Below, piece after piece: positions 1 to 8,451 of a DNA stretch of 64,000 nt (position 1 is the first letter of the stretch; each line of letters starts with the position of its first letter). The notes beneath the pieces were generated by a model, which ran no database searches, was not told where the DNA came from, and worked only from the letters and a program-made list of their open reading frames with translations. Where the stretch lies: NCBI GenBank assembly GCA_016197365.1, contig JACPVS010000021.1, positions 1-64,000 on the forward strand. The letters run 5' to 3'. The DNA is from Mycolicibacterium cosmeticum. Its GTDB lineage: Bacteria; Actinomycetota; Actinomycetes; Mycobacteriales; Mycobacteriaceae. The position numbers and the translations under genes are program-made.

Positions 1-630
1 GCAGGTTTTCGCGGCTCGGTCGAGGGTGGCGAACACCGCGACACCTTGGGGCATCGGTATCAGCGCGGTCACATATGCCATCGCATCCGGGGCGGGCCGG
101 ACGGAGACGTAGCGTTCCGCGGGGGCTTTGGATGCGTGGTCGACCACGGCTTGCGGGTCGAGTCGGTAGGCGATCGTCTTGGCTTCGGCGGCGATCCGGG
201 CGTCTCCGAGCCCGTCGATGGTGTTCGGGTCGGCGCAGAGTTCCTTGTCCAGTCGCCGGCGGTCCTCGACCGTCAGACATGCCGATTCCCGGACTATCAG
301 CGTGGTTCGCCATTCGGAGAGTAACCCAGCTTCCAAAAGCGCCAGTGTGTGCGGCATTTCGTGGACGAGGGCCTTGGCGAAGCCGAGATGCTGGGATCCC
401 TTCTTCGGCGAATCATGGCGGGCCAAGCCCACCTCGGCGGACAGCCCGCGACCGCGTTTGGCCAGGGGCACTCCGGCCGCGGCCTCCGCGGTGCGGCGCA
501 GCTTCTCCCATTCGACGGTCAGGCGGGCTTGCTCGGCAGCCGCCGCCGACTTGTGCTTTTCCAGCTCGGTTATCCGGTCACGCAACGCAGCCTCGTCGGC
601 GTAGCGGCGGGCGACCGGCCATTCGAACAT
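1..630 (-). CDS. DUF222 / 13E12-repeat HNH endonuclease family protein, N-terminal part (runs off left edge)
   Basis: The reverse strand reads open from an ATG at 630 to base 1 with no stop, giving 210 residues of a longer protein. It begins MFEWPVARRYADEAALRDRI and continues with a charged helical stretch, then LAKRGRGLSAEVGLAR and LSEWRTTLIVRESACL. These are typical of the DUF222 region of the 13E12 repeat family of actinobacteria, which usually carries an HNH nuclease motif at the C-terminus. That motif would lie outside the window, so nuclease activity cannot be judged. The family is multicopy in mycobacteria and its role is poorly defined; some members look mobile. A long hairpin lies just upstream at 728-790. 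Confidence 0.85.
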   Translation of the reverse strand, partial: MFEWPVARRYADEAALRDRITELEKHKSAAAAEQARLTVEWEKLRRTAEAAAGVPLAKRGRGLSAEVGLARHDSPKKGSQHLGFAKALVHEMPHTLALLEAGLLSEWRTTLIVRESACLTVEDRRRLDKELCADPNTIDGLGDARIAAEAKTIAYRLDPQAVVDHASKAPAERYVSVRPAPDAMAYVTALIPMPQGVAVFATLDRAAKTC

Positions 631-727
631 ATGTTCACTCTACGTCACCCCGCCGACAAGTCGGAGCACTTCCTACCCGAGCCAGCATGGTCTGCGCGGG
701 CACCGTGAGATCGGTTGGTCGACGCGG

Positions 728-790
728 CCGCGAGATTGTAGTTATGGTGCGGTTGTTCGAGTGAACCGCGCCACAACTACAATCTCGCGG
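728..790. repeat. Long near-perfect inverted repeat (27-bp stem, 9-nt loop)
   Basis: Outer arms CCGCGAGATTGTAGTT (728-743) and AACTACAATCTCGCGG (775-790) are exact reverse complements. The pairing continues inward for 11 more positions (744-754 with 764-774), broken by one A-C mismatch and one G-T wobble, and closes on a 9-nt loop (755-763). The right arm contains the last codons and stop (777-779) of the kinase gene. It could end transcription of the long leftward series before the 13E12 gene, although no T-run follows. It could also be a small dispersed repeat. Confidence 0.8.
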
Positions 791-1409
791 TGTCGATCAG
801 GAGATCGGCCTTGGAGGATGCGGCCTCGATCAGCCGCGCGTTCGGTTCGTCGACATCGCGCACCCAGCGTCGCGCGGCGTCCGGTGACTTCCCGAACCGG
901 ATGTGCCGATCCACCAACCTCCGCAACCGGAGCTCTTCGTCCACGCGCACGTACCAGATCTCGTCGATCTCGGCGGCCACCTCCCGCCACGCCGGATCCT
1001 GGAGCAACAAGTAGTTGCCCTCCGTGATCACCACCCGCACACCGGGACCGATGGCGAGTGCGCCCGCCAGTGGCTGTTCCAAGTCACGCTCAAAGGCCGG
1101 GGCATAGACAACGGCGTGCGACTGCCGGACGCGCCGCAACAGCGCGGCGTACCCGGCGGCGTCGAAGGTGTCGGGCGCGCCCTTTCGTTCCAGACGGCCG
1201 AGGCCGCGCAACGCGACGTCGGCCAGATGGAACCCGTCCATCGGTATCTGCGCCACCGCGTCGGCGCCGAGCACCGCTGCGGCGGCTGGCACCAAGGCCT
1301 CTGCGAGCGTGGACTTCCCGGCTCCCGGCGCACCCGCGATACCGACGATCGACGTGCCCGGCTCCCCGGCGCGTGCCACCACGCGCGCCACGAGGTCGTC
1401 GAAGTTCAT
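777..1409 (-). CDS. Nucleoside/pantothenate-kinase-like P-loop kinase (phosphoribulokinase/uridine kinase family)
   Basis: A 210-residue protein of the uridine kinase/phosphoribulokinase-like P-loop family. A Walker A motif GAPGAGKS lies near residues 26-33. It is followed by MDGFH, which in this family positions the phosphate acceptor, and later by TEGNYLLL and a lid-like arginine-rich segment (RLRRLVDRHIRFGKS). Many actinobacterial relatives are annotated only as nucleoside/nucleotide kinase family protein, and the small-molecule acceptor is unknown. The ATG at 1409 starts the conserved domain; longer readings run antisense into the P450. It is the last gene of the leftward series, 17 bases after the P450, and its 3' end lies in the 728-790 hairpin. 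Confidence 0.8.
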   Translation of the reverse strand: MNFDDLVARVVARAGEPGTSIVGIAGAPGAGKSTLAEALVPAAAAVLGADAVAQIPMDGFHLADVALRGLGRLERKGAPDTFDAAGYAALLRRVRQSHAVVYAPAFERDLEQPLAGALAIGPGVRVVITEGNYLLLQDPAWREVAAEIDEIWYVRVDEELRLRRLVDRHIRFGKSPDAARRWVRDVDEPNARLIEAASSKADLLIDTARL

Positions 1410-1426
1410 GACCTCATTGAATCGCG

Positions 1427-2686
1427 TCAGTCGGCGAGCGTGAACTTCAGGTGCAGCTCGGTCAACCCGCGCATGATGAACGTCGGTTCGAAGGTGTATT
1501 CGCGTGCACCCTCGGGGCCGTGCACCGTCTCGTCGATGGTGATATCGGCCAACCGGTCGAGGATCAGATTGATCGAGATACGGCCCTCGGCCCGAGCCAG
1601 CGGTGCGCCCGGGCAGGAGTGCGAGCCGCGGCCGAACGCGATGTGCTCCCGCACATTCGGCCGATCCACCCGGAACTCGTTGGGTTCTTCGAACTTTCGA
1701 GGATCCCGATTGCTCGCTCCCGGCAGAAGCATCACGGTGCTGCCCGCGGGAACCGGGCACCCGCCGACGGTCGTGGTGGTACGCGCCATCCGGAAGTGAC
1801 TCTTCACCGGGCTCTCCAACCGCAAGACCTCCTCCAGGAATGACGGGATGAGGCTGCGGTCTTCGCGCAGTCGGGATTGGATGTCGGGACGCTCCCCGAT
1901 CACCCGCAGGGCCGCGCTGAGCAGTTTGGTGGTGGTGTCCTGACCCGCGGCGAACAGGAACGTCGCCAGCTGCGCCACGTTCTTCACCTCGGGCGTGGAT
2001 CCATCGGGGTACTTGGCCTGGGCCAGCGAGGTGAGCACGTCTTCGCGCGGCTCGCTGCGCCGGTCGGAGACGTACCGGGTGAACCGGTCGTCCAGCCACA
2101 TCAACGGATTGTGCGCCAGTTCGTCATCCAGCGCACCGACGACCTGGTCGCCCATCACGGCCTCGAAATCACGGTGATCCTGCTCCGGGACCCCGAGAAG
2201 GTCGGCGATCACCAGCATCGAGAACGGTTTGGCATAACCGCCCATGAACTCGCCCCCGCCCCGCTCCAGGAACGAATCGAGCTGCCGCTTCGCCAACGTG
2301 TGCATGAACTCTTCGTTCTCGCTGAGCCGGCGGGGGGTGAGCAACTTACTCAGCAGGCCCCTGGTGCGGGCGTGCGCCTCATCGTCCATCGTCACGACGT
2401 GCTCGGCCATCGGGATCTGGTCCCGGCGGGCCTCCAGCTCGGCGCTGATGTCGTCCCCGGTGTTCTCGAAGGTGACCCCGGCGAACGGGCCCACCACCGA
2501 ATTGCATGACGAGAAAGCGGCGTCTCGATAGACGGCCATCGCCTCCTGATGACCGGTGACGGCGATGGATCCGGTCACCGCGCCGGGCAGGATCGGGCAT
2601 TGTTCCCGCAGATGGTCGAAGTATTCGTAAGGGTCCGGGATGAGGCTGGGGTCGGTGAAGAAGTCAACCGAATCAAACTGTGACAC
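1427..2686 (-). CDS. Cytochrome P450
   Basis: A 419-residue soluble bacterial P450 monooxygenase. The I-helix oxygen-activation motif AGQDTT, the ExxR motif (EEVLR) and the heme loop FGRGSHSCPG are present, with the thiolate cysteine near residue 358. The GTG start at 2686 has GGGAG eight bases upstream. It would use a ferredoxin and reductase supplied from elsewhere, since none is encoded nearby. It lies 14 bases after the SDR stop, so it is probably co-transcribed with the SDR, aldehyde dehydrogenase and second P450. The substrate is unknown; the neighbours suggest oxidation of a lipid, terpenoid or steroid-like molecule. Confidence 0.95.
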   Translation of the reverse strand: MSQFDSVDFFTDPSLIPDPYEYFDHLREQCPILPGAVTGSIAVTGHQEAMAVYRDAAFSSCNSVVGPFAGVTFENTGDDISAELEARRDQIPMAEHVVTMDDEAHARTRGLLSKLLTPRRLSENEEFMHTLAKRQLDSFLERGGGEFMGGYAKPFSMLVIADLLGVPEQDHRDFEAVMGDQVVGALDDELAHNPLMWLDDRFTRYVSDRRSEPREDVLTSLAQAKYPDGSTPEVKNVAQLATFLFAAGQDTTTKLLSAALRVIGERPDIQSRLREDRSLIPSFLEEVLRLESPVKSHFRMARTTTTVGGCPVPAGSTVMLLPGASNRDPRKFEEPNEFRVDRPNVREHIAFGRGSHSCPGAPLARAEGRISINLILDRLADITIDETVHGPEGAREYTFEPTFIMRGLTELHLKFTLAD

Positions 2687-2700
2687 AGGGGGTTCTCCCG

Positions 2701-3612
2701 TCAGTGTGCGATGGCGGCGGTGGCTGAGGCGATGGCGCCGGACAGGTCCATGACCTGATCCAGGTTGGTGGCGATGTCCTCGGGGCTGATGGACGTGCCG
2801 TTGATGCCCTGGGCATACACGACGGCGATTCGGGCGACGCTGCCCATCCCGGCCTGCAGCACCTCGCCGTTGAGCGGGCAGGATTCGTGGGCGAGGAAGG
2901 CCATCGCCGGAGCGCAGAGTTCGGGTGGCATGCTGGCGTTGATCTGGTCCATGACCGCTTTGGGCATTCCCATCAGGGCGGCCAATTTGTCCGAGTGCGA
3001 CGCGGACATCCGGGTATACGCCCGTGGGGCAACGGCATTCACCGTGATGCCGGCGTCGGCGCCTTCGGTGGCCAGGTTGCGGGTCAGCCCGAACACCGCT
3101 CCCTTGGCCGAACCGTAACTGCTCAGCTCGGGGATCCCACCCAGCATCGCCTCGGACACGGTGTTGACCACCCGCCCGTACCCGGCCCGGACGAAATGTG
3201 GCCAGGCCGCTCTGGTGACGAACAGCGCTCCGAAGAAATGGACGTCGAGCATCCGCTGGAACTGAGGGGTGGTCAGGTCCGAAAACAGGGCGGCATCATG
3301 GATTCCGGCGTTGTTGACCACGATGTCCAGCCGGCCGTAGGTGTCGATGGCGGCCGCCACGATCGACGCCGCACCGTCCTCGTCGGCCACCGAGGCATGG
3401 CAGGCCACCGCCACGCCGCCGGCCGCCCTGATCTCGGCGGCCACCTCTTCGGCGGGGGCGGAAGACGAACCCGCACCGTCGATCCCGCCGCCGTGGTCGG
3501 CCACCACCACCCTGGCGCCCCTCGCCGCGAGCAGCAGCGCGTGGCCGCGCCCGACCCCGCGCCCGCCCCCGGTGACGACGGCGACCCGATCGTCGAAACG
3601 CAGCTCAGACAT
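2701..3612 (-). CDS. SDR-family dehydrogenase (MFE2-like, C-terminally extended)
   Basis: A 303-residue short-chain dehydrogenase. The cofactor motif TGGGRGVGRG is near residues 13-22, NNAG follows, and the Ser-Tyr-Lys active site is seen as SSYGSAKGA. A roughly 50-residue tail beyond the usual 250-residue core resembles SDRs related to the hydroxyacyl-CoA dehydrogenase part of multifunctional enzyme 2. The ATG at 3612 overlaps the stop of the upstream P450 by eight bases (ATGTCTGA), indicating translational coupling; the longer reading only extends into that P450. A hydroxyl-to-ketone step after P450 oxidation is likely. Confidence 0.9.
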   Translation of the reverse strand: MSELRFDDRVAVVTGGGRGVGRGHALLLAARGARVVVADHGGGIDGAGSSSAPAEEVAAEIRAAGGVAVACHASVADEDGAASIVAAAIDTYGRLDIVVNNAGIHDAALFSDLTTPQFQRMLDVHFFGALFVTRAAWPHFVRAGYGRVVNTVSEAMLGGIPELSSYGSAKGAVFGLTRNLATEGADAGITVNAVAPRAYTRMSASHSDKLAALMGMPKAVMDQINASMPPELCAPAMAFLAHESCPLNGEVLQAGMGSVARIAVVYAQGINGTSISPEDIATNLDQVMDLSGAIASATAAIAH

Positions 3613-4813
3613 CGAAGAGCACCGGAAGTGACGTCGGTGACCGGAACACCTGCCCGCGGATGTGCGGATCGCCGCCATCGGGATCCAGACGCAGATTCGG
3701 CAACCGGTCCAACAGCAGGTTCAGCGCTGTCCGCATCTCCAGACGGGCCAGATGCATCCCGAGGCAGACATGCGCACCGTGTCCCCACGAGATCGGTACC
3801 CGGGCCTCGCGGTGGATGTCGAAACCGTTCGGGTCGGCATAGCGGTCGTCCTGCCGGTTGGCCGCGCCCAGCATCGGCATCACCGAGGACCCTTCCGGAA
3901 TCGGCACGCCCCCCAGTTCGGTGTCGCGGGTTGCCACCCGCGTGATGGTCAGCAGGGGCGCCTCCCAGCGCACCGCCTCCTCGATGGCCTGCGGGATCAG
4001 GCTACGGTCGTTGCGGACCTCGTCGAGTTGTGCCGGATTGCTCAACAGGGCGAACAGCAGGTTACCCAGCGAGCGGTACGTCGTCTCGATACCGGCAGGC
4101 AGCAGAAGCCGCAGGAACGAATAGATTTCGTCGTCGGTGAGCCGCTCCCCGTCGATCTCGGCCGCGGCGAGGCTGCTGATGAGATCGTCACGCGGCTCGC
4201 TGCGGCGGGCCGCCAGGATCGGAGCGAAGTACTCTTCCAGCGCCAACGACGCGGCCTTGCCGCGCTCGGGGTTGATGATGAAACTGAGCAGGGAGATGGA
4301 CCACCGCTGGAACTGCGGGAAATCCTCCTCGGGCAGGCCGAGCAGCCCGGCGATGATCTGGGTCGGGTAGGGGAAGTTGAACTCCTTGACCAGGTCCGCG
4401 CTGCCGCGTTCGGCGAAGGAGTCGATGAGTTCGTTGCCGATCCGCGCCACCAGCTCGGTTTCCCAGCGCGCCAACGCTTTCTGGGAAAACGCCTTGGACA
4501 CCAGCGCGCGGTGCCTGCCGTGTTCGGGTTCGTCCATGCCGAGCATCACATGCTTGCCCAGCACGTCACCGAAGGCAGTGATGACGATCGCCGACGAGAA
4601 CGTCTCGTTGTCCTTCAGCATCGTGGTGATGTCCTCGTGCCGGTACACGATGAACACCGGCTTGCCCTCCTCTCCTGGCATTCCCGACATGTCGATGCGC
4701 TGGATGGGATCCTCCCGGCGCTGCCGGGCCAGTTCGGTGTAGGGGTCGCGGACATCGCCGGACACCACGTCGTCGAACGCCCCGAAATCCTCGAGATCGT
4801 CAAAGAGTTGCAT
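3605..4813 (-). CDS. Cytochrome P450 with tryptophan in the heme-loop signature
   Basis: A 402-residue P450. It has the I-helix motif AGIETT, ExxR (EEAVR) and a heme loop reading WGHGAHVCLG, with the axial cysteine near residue 350. Most bacterial P450s begin this loop with phenylalanine; tryptophan here is uncommon and may tune the heme. The ATG at 4813 follows AGGGGATGCA, nine bases after the aldehyde dehydrogenase stop. The stop overlaps the next SDR start. It differs in sequence from the other two P450s in the window, so these are not recent duplicates. Confidence 0.95.
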   Translation of the reverse strand: MQLFDDLEDFGAFDDVVSGDVRDPYTELARQRREDPIQRIDMSGMPGEEGKPVFIVYRHEDITTMLKDNETFSSAIVITAFGDVLGKHVMLGMDEPEHGRHRALVSKAFSQKALARWETELVARIGNELIDSFAERGSADLVKEFNFPYPTQIIAGLLGLPEEDFPQFQRWSISLLSFIINPERGKAASLALEEYFAPILAARRSEPRDDLISSLAAAEIDGERLTDDEIYSFLRLLLPAGIETTYRSLGNLLFALLSNPAQLDEVRNDRSLIPQAIEEAVRWEAPLLTITRVATRDTELGGVPIPEGSSVMPMLGAANRQDDRYADPNGFDIHREARVPISWGHGAHVCLGMHLARLEMRTALNLLLDRLPNLRLDPDGGDPHIRGQVFRSPTSLPVLFDV

Positions 4814-4821
4814 TGCATCCC

Positions 4822-6312
4822 CTAATCAGCTGGATAAGCTACGGATTTGATTTCGGTGTACTGCTCGAAACCGGCCTGTCCGTTCTGCCGGCCGACACCG
4901 CTGGCCTTGTATCCCCCGAATGGCACGTCGGCGCCGTAGCCCGCCGTGCCGTTGAGCCCGATGAAGCCGGCGCGGATCCTGCGCGCGACCGCGAGGGCGC
5001 GCTCGTTCGACCCGGACATCACGTTGCCTGCCAAGCCGTACTTGCTGTCGTTGGCAATGCGGATCGCGTCGGACTCCCCGTCGTAGGGAATGACCGACAG
5101 CACCGGGCCGAAGATCTCTTCCTGGGCGATCGTCATCGAGTTGTCGACGTCGACGAAAAGGGTCGGCTTGACCCAGAACCCCTTGTCGTACGGCGAATCG
5201 GTGCCGCCGACCAGCAGCGTCGCGCCTTCTTCGACGCCCTTGTCGATATAGCTTCGGATGCGGTCGCGCTGCTTGGCCGAGATCACCGGTCCGCACAGGG
5301 TGGACGGATCCTGCGGATCGCCCGGGGCGACGTTCTCGTAGATGGTCTTGAGGATCGCCACGCCCTCGTCATAGCGGGATCGCGGCAGCAGCAACCGGGT
5401 CGGATTGGCGCAGCCCTGTCCGGCGTGCATGCACGGTGCGATGCCGATCAGGCAGGCCTGGTTGAAAGCTTCGGCATCAAGGTCGTCGAGCACGATGGTC
5501 GCGGACTTCCCGCCCAGCTCCAGGAACAGCCGCTTCATGGTGGCGGCGCCCTTTTCCATGATGCGCTGCCCGACGGCGGTGGAGCCGGTAAACGAGATCA
5601 GGTCGACCTTCGGTGAGAGGGTGAGCTCCTCGCCCACAAAGTGATCCGACGACGTGACCACGTTCACGACACCCGCGGGGATGTCGGTCTTCTCGGCTAT
5701 CAGCCGGCCCAGCCGGGTGGCGTTGAAGGGCGTATCGGGTGCCGGCTTGAGCACGACGGTGTTTCCGGTGGCCAACGCCTGGGCCACCTTGTGGATGGCG
5801 ACCTCGAACGGGAAGTTCCACGGTGTGATCGCGCCGACCACCCCGACCGCTTCGCGCCAGACCTTGCGCCGGGTCAAGCGGCCCGTCACCGATACCATGG
5901 CCTCACCGAGATCGGTTTCCCACGGGAAGGTGTCGATCAGTTCGGCCGGGTAGCGCAACGCGTCGGACAGCGGGGCGTCGAGTTGGGGTCCGAAGGTGAT
6001 GGCCCGCGGACAACCGACCTCGGCAATGAGTTCCTCACGGAGGTCCTCCTTTTCGGCCTCCAACGCGTCCTGCAGCTGCTCCAGGCAGCCCTTGCGGAAG
6101 CCATGGCTGGTGGACCAGTCGGTCTCGTCGAAGGCTCGCCGGGCCGCGTCGATCGCGCGGCGCATATCGGCGGTGGACGCATCGGAGACCTGGCCGATGA
6201 CATCCTCGGTCGCCGGATTGATGACGTCGAAGGCGCCCGCTGCGCCGTCGACGAGCGTGCCGTCGATGAGCATCCGCGATTCGGACCTGACAACTACCGG
6301 GGTATCAACCAT
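4822..6312 (-). CDS. NAD(P)+-dependent aldehyde dehydrogenase
   Basis: A 496-residue full-length member of the ALDH superfamily. The catalytic asparagine lies in TPWNF (near 166), the general-base glutamate in LELGGKS (near 265), and the nucleophilic cysteine in GQGCANP (near 301). It would oxidise an aldehyde to an acid, fitting downstream of a P450 or alcohol dehydrogenase. The first eight bases overlap the end of the upstream SDR (6305-6312), so the two are translationally coupled within the leftward series. The physiological aldehyde is unknown. Confidence 0.95.
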   Translation of the reverse strand: MVDTPVVVRSESRMLIDGTLVDGAAGAFDVINPATEDVIGQVSDASTADMRRAIDAARRAFDETDWSTSHGFRKGCLEQLQDALEAEKEDLREELIAEVGCPRAITFGPQLDAPLSDALRYPAELIDTFPWETDLGEAMVSVTGRLTRRKVWREAVGVVGAITPWNFPFEVAIHKVAQALATGNTVVLKPAPDTPFNATRLGRLIAEKTDIPAGVVNVVTSSDHFVGEELTLSPKVDLISFTGSTAVGQRIMEKGAATMKRLFLELGGKSATIVLDDLDAEAFNQACLIGIAPCMHAGQGCANPTRLLLPRSRYDEGVAILKTIYENVAPGDPQDPSTLCGPVISAKQRDRIRSYIDKGVEEGATLLVGGTDSPYDKGFWVKPTLFVDVDNSMTIAQEEIFGPVLSVIPYDGESDAIRIANDSKYGLAGNVMSGSNERALAVARRIRAGFIGLNGTAGYGADVPFGGYKASGVGRQNGQAGFEQYTEIKSVAYPAD

Positions 6313-7330
6313 TGACGTCGACCTCTGTGACTGTGGGGCTGTCGTGGGATTGTGGCGGGGACGGGGTGAATCTGTTCGCGATGGTGACCAGGCGCATCAG
6401 CACCGGTGTGGGAAGGACCTTCGCGGCGAGCACCATGGCGTGCTGGGCCGGCGTGAGGGTGATGATGCCGGGTCGCAGCGCACCCAGCTTCGGCAGACCC
6501 ATCGCCAGCCGCGCCATGTGATGGACACCGGCCGCAGGCAGGATTCGATTGGCCAGCAGCAGCATCCGCGCGTCGGGACCCACCGACCGGCGGACGAACG
6601 CGGAGGTGTCCTCCAGTGCGTTGGCCAACCCGGCGGCGAAGATCTCCGGTGGCCGGGCCAGCTTCATGGCCATCCGGCCGCGTTTGTCGATGCTGGCGTG
6701 ATGACGGGCGTAAGGACCGGTGAACTCGCGGAAGTCGGAGGTGCCCGCGTCGGTGATGATCTCGGTGTCATAGGTGCCGGTCACCAGGATGGTCACGCCG
6801 AGCCCGAACGGTGCGATCTCGCCGGACATCGATTCGCCCCAGCGTTCCATCGCGCCCTTGGCCGCCGAATACGCCGCGATCGACGGCATCCCGCGCACCC
6901 CGCCCTGACTGGAGATCAGCACGATCCGTCCACGTCCGGCGGCGCGCATGCTCGGCAGCAACGCCTTGGTGAACTGCACCGGCCCGAATAGGTGGGTGCG
7001 GAACATCTTCTCCCACAGCTCCATCGGTGTCTCTTCGACCATGCCGGCCGCGGAGATCCCAGCGTTGTTCACCACCACGTCGGGCGCGCCGACGGCGTCC
7101 TCGATCGCCGCGGCCGCGGCCGTGATCGATTCCGGGGATTCGAGGTCGAGGGCCACCCCGATCAGGCGCGGATCATCCTCGGCCGCACCTGTGGCAGCGC
7201 GGATCCGGGCCATGCCTGTCTCCGGATTGCGCATCGCTGCGACGACCTGCCAACCCTCGCGGTAGAGGTGGATCGCCGAAGCGAGTCCGAGACCCCGGGA
7301 TGCCCCGGTGATGACGACAATTCTACTCAT
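6305..7330 (-). CDS. SDR-family oxidoreductase, C-terminally extended
   Basis: A 341-residue short-chain dehydrogenase. It has the nucleotide motif TGASRGLG near residues 8-15, NNAG, an SSQGG serine region and the YSAAK active-site motif. About 90 residues follow the core and contain a proline- and leucine-rich, possibly membrane-associated stretch (LRPGIITLTPAQHAMVLAAK). The start overlaps the AveC-like stop by eight bases (ATGAGTAG), and its own stop overlaps the aldehyde dehydrogenase start. Role by context: reversible alcohol/ketone oxidation in the same pathway as the P450s. Confidence 0.9.
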   Translation of the reverse strand: MSRIVVITGASRGLGLASAIHLYREGWQVVAAMRNPETGMARIRAATGAAEDDPRLIGVALDLESPESITAAAAAIEDAVGAPDVVVNNAGISAAGMVEETPMELWEKMFRTHLFGPVQFTKALLPSMRAAGRGRIVLISSQGGVRGMPSIAAYSAAKGAMERWGESMSGEIAPFGLGVTILVTGTYDTEIITDAGTSDFREFTGPYARHHASIDKRGRMAMKLARPPEIFAAGLANALEDTSAFVRRSVGPDARMLLLANRILPAAGVHHMARLAMGLPKLGALRPGIITLTPAQHAMVLAAKVLPTPVLMRLVTIANRFTPSPPQSHDSPTVTEVDVNG

Positions 7331-8447
7331 GGGCGTCTCCGCATCGGTTACTGACGGACCCCGCCTGGACGTCGGGGCGTCCGTCGGGTTGCCCGCTCAT
7401 CCAGGTGGACATGATGCCGACTGCGAACGGTCCCTCGGCGCCATTCTCTTCGTAATAGCCTTGCGCGTCATAGACTTTCGCCTCTGGATAGGGCCACGGA
7501 CAAGCGACCGAGGTGGCCGCACCGGAGAGCCGGATCAGGGTGAAGCCGGCGCCGTAGGCGAAGTAGGCGATGTTGATCATCACGAACATCACGACGAACA
7601 TCCCCAGTCGGGGTCGATTGAGGAACAGCCGTGACCGTTGGGCCAGCTTCTCTGCGATGGTCTTGCCCGTGTCGTCCCGGTACACCAGGAGACCGGCGGG
7701 CACCATCACGAACGTCACCATCACCGATTCCCAGATCAGCGGGAACTGGAAGGTGCTGCCCGTGAAGATGGACCCGAACGGGATCACCTGCGAGTAGATG
7801 TACAGCCCGGTGCGCACCAGGGTCAGCTCGAGCATCATGTCGAACAGGAAACCGATGACGAAGATCAGGCCACCCAGGGTGATCAGCGGATGACGCCAGA
7901 CGAACGCGTCGACCTCTTTGCGTGCCTGCAACTTCCGCAGGATCCACACTGCCGGGAAGTACGGCCCGAACTGGAACATGACGTAGCCGATCACGACGAA
8001 CGGCTCGACCGTCGGTGACAGGGACACCCACGGCCAGTCCTCGGGCCAGTGCCACAGCTCGGGGTTGTAGACGGCGTACGGAGCCCAGTTCATGTACGGG
8101 TCCTGCCATACGATGGCCGTGGTGATGCCCGCCATCATCACGATCGGGCTGCCCGGGTTGCGGCGCCAGGCGATGATGCACACGATCAGCAGAGCGGGTA
8201 CCGAGAAGATCGTGAAGATCTGCCACAGGTCGATCCAGTGCTCGAAGCCGAACAGGAAATCCACGGGACGGGGTGCGCCCTCGATCTCGGGGTTGCGGAT
8301 CCGTGGTGAGACGGCCCCGCTGCGGGCGTGATAGGCAATGACCGCCAGGCACAGCAGTCCCGCGGCTATCCAGACGAATCCCCATGGGAAGTGGCGCTTC
8401 TCGACGTCGGGAGCCTCGTCGGTGGGTGCGATGTGATCGGTGCTCAT
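7323..8447 (-). CDS. AveC-like (spirocyclase-family) multi-pass membrane protein
   Basis: A 374-residue integral membrane protein with about seven hydrophobic segments, including residues 23-41, 77-95, 103-118 and 150-168, and several tryptophan-rich loops (for example WQDPYMNWAPYAVY). Pattern and length fit the actinobacterial AveC-like family, named after the avermectin spiroketal cyclase; most mycobacterial members have no known reaction. It starts four bases after the binding-protein stop with GAGGAATAGG upstream, and overlaps the next SDR. A second, shorter member lies at 33611-34399. The family call is by pattern only. Confidence 0.7.
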   Translation of the reverse strand: MSTDHIAPTDEAPDVEKRHFPWGFVWIAAGLLCLAVIAYHARSGAVSPRIRNPEIEGAPRPVDFLFGFEHWIDLWQIFTIFSVPALLIVCIIAWRRNPGSPIVMMAGITTAIVWQDPYMNWAPYAVYNPELWHWPEDWPWVSLSPTVEPFVVIGYVMFQFGPYFPAVWILRKLQARKEVDAFVWRHPLITLGGLIFVIGFLFDMMLELTLVRTGLYIYSQVIPFGSIFTGSTFQFPLIWESVMVTFVMVPAGLLVYRDDTGKTIAEKLAQRSRLFLNRPRLGMFVVMFVMINIAYFAYGAGFTLIRLSGAATSVACPWPYPEAKVYDAQGYYEENGAEGPFAVGIMSTWMSGQPDGRPDVQAGSVSNRCGDAHE

Positions 8448-8451
8448 GGTC

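Noticed and set aside
75..764. A 229-codon forward frame at the left edge
   Set aside because: The reverse strand carries the DUF222/13E12 sequence throughout; the forward frame is an arginine/proline-rich shadow.
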